64,000 nucleotides of DNA from Corbicula japonica. Its lineage: Eukaryota > Mollusca > Bivalvia > Venerida > Cyrenidae. Of this stretch, positions 57,549 to 64,000 are shown piece after piece; the stretch's first letter is position 1, and each line of letters begins with the position of its first letter. Location of the stretch: NCBI GenBank assembly GCA_038501625.1, contig JAZAYU010000928.1, forward strand, positions 58,297-122,296. Reading direction: 5' to 3'. The notes below the pieces were generated by a model. It saw nothing but the letters and a program-made list of their open reading frames with translations. It searched no databases and was not told where the DNA came from. Position numbers and translations under genes: made by a program.

Positions 57549-57837
57549 CTTGTATGTCTTTTCTGAATTCCGTCAAATTCCCAGACAGGCTGTCTCCTAG
57601 AGTCTGCATCTCCTCTTTACGATATTGCAATATTGCTAGAAAACTTTCCAGAGAGTCTTTTAGCGTTTTGTCCATTTGTTCAACTTTTTGTTCAACCTTA
57701 ACTATTTTATCAAGCATCTGATGATCATATGCGAACCTTGAATGATCATCTTCATCACTTGCGCCGGCCAAAGAAAATGCAATACAAACAAAAGCCGCTC
57801 TAACGAAAACGTGATTAATGAAGAAAAACATTTCCAT
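57549..57837 (-). CDS. C1q domain-containing protein, exon 1 (signal peptide and coiled coil)
   Basis: It starts at ATG 57,837 (a second in-frame ATG two codons on would also serve). It encodes a hydrophobic signal peptide, MEMFFFINHVFVRAAFVCIA then FSLAGA, with likely cleavage near the AGA-SDE junction (residues 24-27). There follows a helical heptad region, QMLDKIVKVEQKVEQMDKTL then KDSLESFLAILQYRKEEMQ, at about residues 40-78, which fits a trimeric coiled-coil stalk. It ends LTEFRKDIQ with one base of the next codon (289 nt, phase 1). Layout: secreted, coiled coil, C1q head, without a collagen region, as in many bivalve C1q proteins. Related first exons lie at 44.0-44.4 kb (broken) and possibly at the window end. 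Confidence 0.93.
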
Positions 57838-57869
57838 GCAGACTCAACAACGAGCAATATTCAAATGAT

Positions 57870-57960
57870 GTGATTTTACGTACTCTCTTCTTTTATGAAA
57901 ACCATCTGTTGACAACCTCTATTCTATTCAACCAATAAAAACATTCGTTTTATAAGAAGT
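57870..57960 (-). promoter_or_regulatory. Putative C1q promoter region
   Basis: Upstream of the start codon on the minus strand are CATAAAAG (about 57,889-57,896, ~55 bp before ATG, a possible TATA element) and, farther up, ATTGGTTG (inverted CCAAT). The CCAAT-containing part is conserved in the inverted duplicate near 4,215-4,230, while the TATA-like part is lost there. Inference from motif and position only. Confidence 0.35.
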
Positions 57961-58462
57961 GACCTAAATGGTAAATATTTGTTTGCTTACGATATTTCTT
58001 TTTAAAAGTTAAAAAAAGAAATTTGTGAATGGTTAAAGAGAAACAATTACTATCTTAAATAATTACCGCCTACTTAGTTGACGTTCAAAATATTGTATTG
58101 TTTACACACGTAGTCATAATAAGTACAGTCAAACCTTTATTCTGTACCACCCAAGGGATTGACAAAAAGTGGCAGCTTAACACATGTTGATTTTCAAGAC
58201 AGGTAAACATAAGTGACTCTATTAGAATAAAATGTCAGTTTTGGACATATTTTAACTGGTTGTTTAAGACTATTGGTTGTTAAAGGCAGGTTCAATAGTA
58301 TACTTTTCAGATAAATGCTAGCATCACCCATATCTTAGACAGAATGCAACCTAGACATTTATACTAAATCTAGTCATCTAAGATAGATCTACGTAACACA
58401 CTTTAACTTACTTTGGTTTTCGAACCAAACCTTAAAAATACACATGCTTTAAGAATTGGGTT
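57930..58462 (-). repeat. Upstream block shared with the broken C1q copy
   Basis: Reverse-complement match of 3,680-4,258, including the TA-flanked MITE (58,126-58,298). It marks the outer part of an inverted segmental duplication that contains the C1q gene. The homology ends near CTTAAAGCA at both copies. Confidence 0.85.
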
Positions 58463-61400
58463 CGGGTAAAATGATCATCCGGGTAATTTATTTCTTGCCC
58501 TTAATTTTTTCATCCATCGAACGCATGCATTTCCTGAAAACAAACAGACTCTTTGACAATCCCAAAATAATAGTAAGCAAAAGCATCAAAACAAAATATT
58601 AACACCCGTCAAACAACACAATTATTGTGATCAATTCCACACGAGGTCGAGCATATGGCGGCGTCACGAGGTTCCTAAAGAGGTAGTCTCAAGGTTAATT
58701 TTTAAAATGATATGAATGCAATAAAGACAATATTAAGCGTTTGGATAATATCTATATCGAATTCAGTAACTTAATATATATTCGTTGTATAATAATTAAA
58801 GTCAGAGACCTTTTTCATCCAAAACAACGTAGAAAGACTTTTGCTCTATGATTTTGGTACTGCAATAGCTATTTCTAAAAATGTAAATCGTCCTCCTGAG
58901 ATTAAAGCTCAAACTGTTTAAAGGTATTTTATGCAATATATTTCTAGTCAGTCGCTTGACAAACGTTCAATTATTAAAGGTACAGAAATAACACTTCTCA
59001 CACCTATTGTTTGAATGTCGCCAAACCAACTTTGCTGACTGAAATGAATTGAATTCCACAGTTGGCTTCTGTAAGTGCATATATTACAAAAATAGTAATA
59101 GATCAGGGTGACTGCAATTACAGTATATGCATACGAGGGTTTACCAAAAATAAACCGGATTATTAAATATCAAGTAGAATATTTAATCAGGATAAATAAA
59201 ACTACATATAACAGTTTGCGGAATCAATCTGCTACAGAATACAGAAAACAGTTGTCAAAAATATTTACAAACAATTGAATAAGAGAGATTTACCTGATCG
59301 TATGTCTAGTGTCACGGCGCACGGTAAGACGACGCTGGTGACGCTCGTATTATTATCATGTTCGCTGTCAAACAGGGAACAAGCTGCTTAAGTTAAAATT
59401 GAATTAACAATTTGAAAATCTTCTCCATGCAAAGCTGTAATTTAATTGTTTTGGGTTTTGCAATTAGGAACACCTTCGTCTGTTAAAGATTGTTAAAGAT
59501 TAACTTCCTCATTATGTTTACAAAATATTTTCTAAAGATGTGACTACAATGGAGCGTTCATTCATTTAAACAAAACAAAACGAGTTTCATCAATAAGATC
59601 CGATCTTAAACCTTTATTTCGCTGCAGTACTTCCGTGTCATAGTGACTGTCAAAATTTTGTTTATTGTCATCGTGAGTATAACACAATGTTATTTCTTGA
59701 TTAGACTTTGGCGTTCTTCGATTCCATTCGACAATATTACGTTGATACGTAATAAATTTTCACCAAAGTAATTAAGCCATAAATTAATATTGAACTGCAT
59801 AAGAATCATTGATAATTTCAACAAATACGTCGATGATACATACTATGTTGTTTCTTGATTCTACTTTGACGTTTCCGACACTCTTCGATATCCTAACTTT
59901 AATGATTCACTCTTGGTTGGCTGTCGATGCATCGCCTGGTAAGTCTCAGACTTAAAGACAGACTGTAGACTTGTAATGATGCCATGTTTTACAAGCAAGC
60001 TAAATGAGGGTCAAAAATTTGTTAAAGAAATAAATCACGGATCACATTAATCATCGAGTCGAATATGTTGTTTCTCCGTCGGTCTCACAACTGCATGGTA
60101 ACGCACTTGCTTGATAAAATGTTCGAAACTTTAACGATGTTGTGCGCGAACCTCAGACTTCTGTTTAAACAAAATCAAAACAGTCTCAATTAGATCATGA
60201 TTATGGTCACAGCTTCTTTCAAACAACTTTTTTTTTACTGTTTAACACGCATTCGTTTAAGTAATATATTATTTCTTAATGTAATGTTATGTAGCTCTAT
60301 TTGTGCTGTGTGTCAATATTAGGAAAATACTGCATTCAGAAACCACAACCTCCAACAAAGCCATAAGCAGGAGATTCATGCCATTGATGAACAACTTCTT
60401 TAAGGAGCAGACCGTAGCAAATTATATTTGCCGCCGGAAATATAAACAAGGTTGTATGTGGCACCAGCACTCATTGACACTCTGATAAGAAGTGGCTGTA
60501 AACGTGATCATGCTTGCTACAGTGTAAGATCATATCACCAACACACGTGCTTCTGCTTGCTTTCCTGAACTGAACTGCTTATTCTGGATTTACTTTTCCT
60601 ACACATGCCTGTCATTAGCTTATATGCTTATGCGGCTATTACCAGATAATATAGTAATGCTGGCTATAGCCACCTAACATTGTCATGTCCGTTACATTTA
60701 ATATTAGTGCATTGTAGTTATGATTTATTTATGCATAAGTTATGCATCAAATTAAAATACAGGAAGATATATTATGGTCTAGAAAGTTCGAGTATGCTTT
60801 AAAATATGAATCAAACATTTAAAATATAGATATTAATTTGAGAACCAAATGAACTTATATTGCCGTGTCTTCAATTTCAACAGGAAAATATATTTGTCAC
60901 CTTAAATAGATTGTGAAAAACATTAAATGTCAAATGTGAAACGCGAAACAAACAACAAAGCATCACGAAAGTCTTCCGTGTTACAACTTTGTTGCGATCT
61001 TATCTGAGCCAGTGCATGCGATGTTAGACCTTAAGTAAATGTTTTTACACTTTTTAGTCATCAAGGTCTGCATTTTGTAAATCGAAACACACAAAACATC
61101 ACATTTTAAAGGCTGACATTTTAATTGAATATAGTCCAGCTGTAATATTTAACAAAGATCAAATGTTTACAGTGCAATTCAGTTTGTTGCTCAATTCTTC
61201 AAGAACACTCAACACATATATTAAGCTGAAATAAATGAATAAAAGTGAGTTATAAATGTCAGTTATAAATTTCAGCTATAAATGTCACTATTACATACTG
61301 AAATCTGTTGATCTCTTTTCAAAAGAACTACTTGTGTTCGGATTCAAAATAAGGTAAAAAATCGATATTTAATCAACGATCACTTAATATAAACTCCCTA

Positions 61401-61985
61401 ATAGGATCAGTATTCTCCAATTTGATGATGATGCACACATTTCAACAAACACCTTATCATGGAAGACACGTCGATGATATACTCAAAGTTTGCTTCGCAT
61501 CAAGAATATTTAATACACATCATATGTTGTATGCCAATTATTAGAAGTTTATTTTGAATTAAAATGTGATATTTTAGATGAGGAAAATCAATGATTGCTA
61601 AATCAAACACAAAAAAGAACTACTGATATCTTCATTCCATGAATGTCTTATGGCATTCCCAATTGCCATTAATTCAGTCATAAACATTCAGTCATTCAAG
61701 TGAAAGTAAAGATTAAGTATCTATAAATTTCGGGTACATGTATGCAGCCTAAATTAAAAACATTGTCACCTCATGTGCATGACTGCCGTTCTTGGTTATG
61801 TGTACATGGGCTACAATCTCGATACATCACAAACGATTTTCAATGTAATTGCATATAAAATAGACTTGACTTTGATCACGACGGAGTCAAAATGCATAAC
61901 TCCATGACTGATTAAAACACAACTAATGGAATGTTTACATACTGACTATTGTTATAAGCAGCCTACAAATAATCGACTGTATGCA
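58463..61985. other. Unassigned AT-rich region
   Basis: No gene recognised. About 59,670-60,110 contains three worn repeats of a phrase of the kind ATGTTGTTTCTTGATT...CTTTGACGTT at ~170-210-bp spacing. About 60,415-60,500 (GCCGCCGGAAATATAAACAA, GGTTGTATGTGGCACC) resembles the end of Rep2. At 61,246-61,285 a 13-base phrase (AGTTATAAATGTC) occurs three times with changes. The 60-codon frame at 60,303-60,485 overlaps the Rep2 remnant. Confidence 0.4.
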
Positions 61986-61989
61986 TAAA

Positions 61990-62110
61990 TCACTTGCTGA
62001 TGAGTTAAAGCATATCTGTGGAAGAGCAATGGTCTAGGGTCAGAGCGGACTCCAGGTTCGGGTTCAAATCCCAACAAGGATGAGATTTGTCTGCAGTTTC
62101 ACCAATTCAC
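61990..62110 (+). repeat. tRNA-derived SINE remnant
   Basis: GTGGAAGAGCAATGGTCTAG, GGTTCGGGTTCAAATCCC (B box) and AAGGATGAGATTTG follow the order of a tRNA-derived SINE head. The A box is degraded. Confidence 0.5.
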
Positions 62111-62384
62111 ATTCTGTGGGAGTACTGGTTTGCAACCCAGGAAGTGGTTATCAAGCGTGATATTTATATATATATATCATTTGAAGAAAAAAACTTGCTT
62201 ACTGACAATCAGTGTGAAATTAATATGTTTGAACTTAAGAAGACTTACATGTTAAAATTATCATTAAGCGTATGGATAAATCAGCGGTAGATTTAAAGAA
62301 GTCTGACAATGTGAATGTGTATATATGTGTGTTTTCCTACGAACATTTGTTGTTAAAAGTATGTCAATTCAAAAAAGACGCCAA

Positions 62385-62490
62385 AAAAAAACTAACGGCA
62401 TAAGGACACATTGGGATTACCGCCTTGGAACGGTCAGTGGCAAGACAAATTTGCAATGGGGGGTTTACATATACCAAGTTTTTTCAGTGA
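62385..62490 (-). repeat. Rep2 fragment
   Basis: ACCGCCTTGGAACGGTCAGT, GGCAAGACAAATTTGC and GGGGGGTTTAC match the next copy 430 bp away. Confidence 0.75.
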
Positions 62491-62664
62491 TATAAAACTA
62501 ACAAAACACAATAATAATAGTTCTCATGCATTCATTGTCATCGCAGAACAAAAGTAAAAAATAAATAGCTACCGCTACCACAAATATAGTAACAACAGAA
62601 TAAAGTGACTGAACAGTGTCATATCTATCTACATTTAATGATAAACGAATGGATCATTTATTAA

Positions 62665-62995
62665 AAAGGTGAAATATGCATATCAGGAATTGCCACATTC
62701 AGAAAAAAAACAGCCTCCCCACACAGTCAAGAAGAAGAGAGGGAGAGAGAGCATGATTAATAAAATAATCAGTTTCAAAAAGGACGCCACTAACAAAAAA
62801 CAAAAATGAGAACCCGAGGGGTTACCGCCTTGGAACGGTCAGTGGCAAATCAAATTGCCACTGGGGGTTTAAACCAGGTTCTAGGGTGCACCAACCTCAC
62901 ACTTGCCCCAACAGGTTCTCGTATCACAAGACAAGTACAAATTGTCTTGGTGAAATAACTCCAACCCACCCATCAGCTCAACAATGTTGTATGCA
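62665..62995 (-). repeat. Rep2 copy, best preserved
   Basis: It runs from GGTGAAATATGCATATCAGG through a purine-rich tract (GAAGAAGAGAGGGAGAGAGA), GAGAACCCGAGGGGTTACCG, CTTGGAACGGTCAGTGGCAA and CAAATTGCCACTGGGGGTTT to GGTTCTAGGGTGCACCAACC and CAACCCACCCATCAGCTCAA. It serves as the reference for the other copies. Confidence 0.88.
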
Positions 62996-63232
62996 AAAGC
63001 ATACAAACATATAAACGTAAGAATTTAATTGCATTGCAAAGCCAAAGGGCGGGTACTCAATGATCTTTCCGAGACCAGAGCACCTGGAGTAAAATCAGCA
63101 AGAACACGATGACGGGGAATTCAAAATTTACCGAATATGGGTTGAATAAGCTCATATTATATTAAATTGTTGTTAAAAAGTAAAGTCAAAAATGTTAGTT
63201 AACATCATTGACTTCGTTAGTGCTTTTAGGAA

Positions 63233-63899
63233 CCTTTTCATCTATTTCAATATCACAGTAGCGTTGTTTGTGCCGTGTGGCTGCTGTAAAAATTCTCCCC
63301 GTACATTCAATCAGTGCTGTTATCAGTTACGTCCTTTGAAGGTCGTTGAGCACGAAACTTATGTACTATGTTTATAGTACTTCTAAAATTGCTTTTATTT
63401 TAATATTTCGGCCAGTTTATAGATAGGTGGTTTCAATATCCCAGCCAATGTCGATTTGGATATTGTCCAATCACCCCCAAGGATATACTTCCTGCTTTTT
63501 ATATTTTGCCTTTGGCGTAGTCTGTGATATTCAGGATTTATATTCTAAGATCCCCTGTAAAAATTCTATTCTGTTTAGTTCCGCCCATTGTTTTCTCGTT
63601 TAGGGCAAACCCATTCTTTTATCTGGGGACCATACGCCGCTGAACATGGAATGGTATTAATCTGAAAATACCTCATTGAAGGTTCCATGTTCACCGCCAT
63701 ATGCATACCATCGTTTGGGATGGATCGAAATTGTACTATTTAATGGTGTAATTACTGAGTTGCGCTCAACCCGGGGCTAGGCGGCGTGGGCAGTAATAAG
63801 CATTCCCATTACTGCCCATGAACAGGCTCAATCAAACCGAGCCTGCAGTATTTTCATATTTGTCGTGTTCGGTGGCTTTCAAAGTTCCCTTTTCATCTA
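63233..63899 (-). repeat. Rep1 copy 5
   Basis: Reverse-strand full-length Rep1. TATCACAGTAGCGTTGTTTG, AGTTACGTCCTTTGAAGGTC, TATCTGGGGACCATACGCCG, TTGCGCTCAACCCGGGGCTA and TTTCAAAGTTCCCTTTTCAT are in order. The far end carries AACCTTTTCATCTA, the beginning of another unit, as in the copies at 20.3 and 46.7 kb. Confidence 0.9.
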
Positions 63900-63979
63900 T
63901 TTGTTCAGTTTGAGGAAAGCACTTATACAAAAAAAGTTTTATATGGCATGAATAAGAAGCAACGTGCGTAACTACTCTT

Positions 63980-64000
63980 GCAATACAAACAAAAGCCGCC
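63980..64000 (-). pseudogene. Possible fragment of another C1q first exon at the window edge
   Basis: The last 21 bases match, over 20 consecutive positions (GCAATACAAACAAAAGCCGC), the signal-peptide part of the C1q first exon at 57,779-57,798 in the same orientation. The sequence below 63,980 does not continue the exon, so either the copy is truncated or only the signal peptide was captured. Needs the next bases to decide. Confidence 0.4.

Overview
The window reads as nuclear DNA of a bivalve mollusc; the genus cannot be told from the sequence. The grounds are split genes with GT-AG introns, AT-rich introns and spacers, a secreted coiled-coil plus C1q protein (a family greatly expanded in bivalves), a tandem array of WSC-domain exons, a tRNA-derived SINE with the 3' domain typical of molluscan SINEs, and dense small inverted-repeat DNA elements. 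No prokaryotic gene, rRNA or genuine tRNA gene was found.

Layout. Positions 1-3.7 kb hold simple repeats and a 1.1-kb long-terminal-inverted-repeat (TIR) element. Positions 3.7-7.1 kb hold the remains of a C1q gene on the plus strand: a conserved upstream block and a second exon with an in-frame 102-nt deletion. Positions 7.8-8.6 kb are the 3' end of a non-LTR retrotransposon. Positions 12.6-33.0 kb are a plus-strand array of WSC-domain exons. Each domain is split into a 155-nt exon (A) and a 157-nt exon (B). The order is B1, A1-B2, A2-B3, A3-B4, A4-B5, with phases that let every A+B pair act as a self-contained 104-codon module. Introns between modules are about 1.25 kb when empty; the long ones contain datable transposon insertions. 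Positions 33-43 kb are decayed repeats: a near-perfect palindrome, reverse-transcriptase fragments, a hAT-like element and a Tc1-like element. Positions 44.0-44.4 kb hold a second C1q first exon folded into an inverted duplication. Positions 45.6-46.1 kb are a 42-bp minisatellite. Positions 46.7-51 kb are mostly copies of a ~658-bp repeat. Positions 51.95-53.96 kb are a 2.0-kb element whose ends read CACAGTG with a 5-bp target duplication. The only complete gene model is the minus-strand C1q gene at 56.8-57.8 kb. Beyond it the DNA is repeats and unrecognised sequence, with a 20-nt match to the C1q signal-peptide exon at the very end.

How it fits together. C1q proteins and WSC-domain proteins are both plausible extracellular carbohydrate- or microbe-binding proteins, but nothing here shows that they act together. 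The C1q copies at 3.7-7.0 kb and 56.8-58.5 kb are an inverted duplicate pair that shares upstream DNA. The WSC array grew by repeated duplication of an exon pair together with its introns, and each copy then took different transposons. This makes the array a natural record of insertion order and gives exact empty sites for several elements.

Repeat families defined here by cross-comparison: Rep1 (about 658 bp, often with its first ~67 bp repeated at the far end), Rep2 (about 250-350 bp, old, dispersed, also in the WSC introns), Rep3 (about 245 bp, sharing one end with Rep1 and carrying a tRNA-like segment), and Rep4 (about 310-350 bp).
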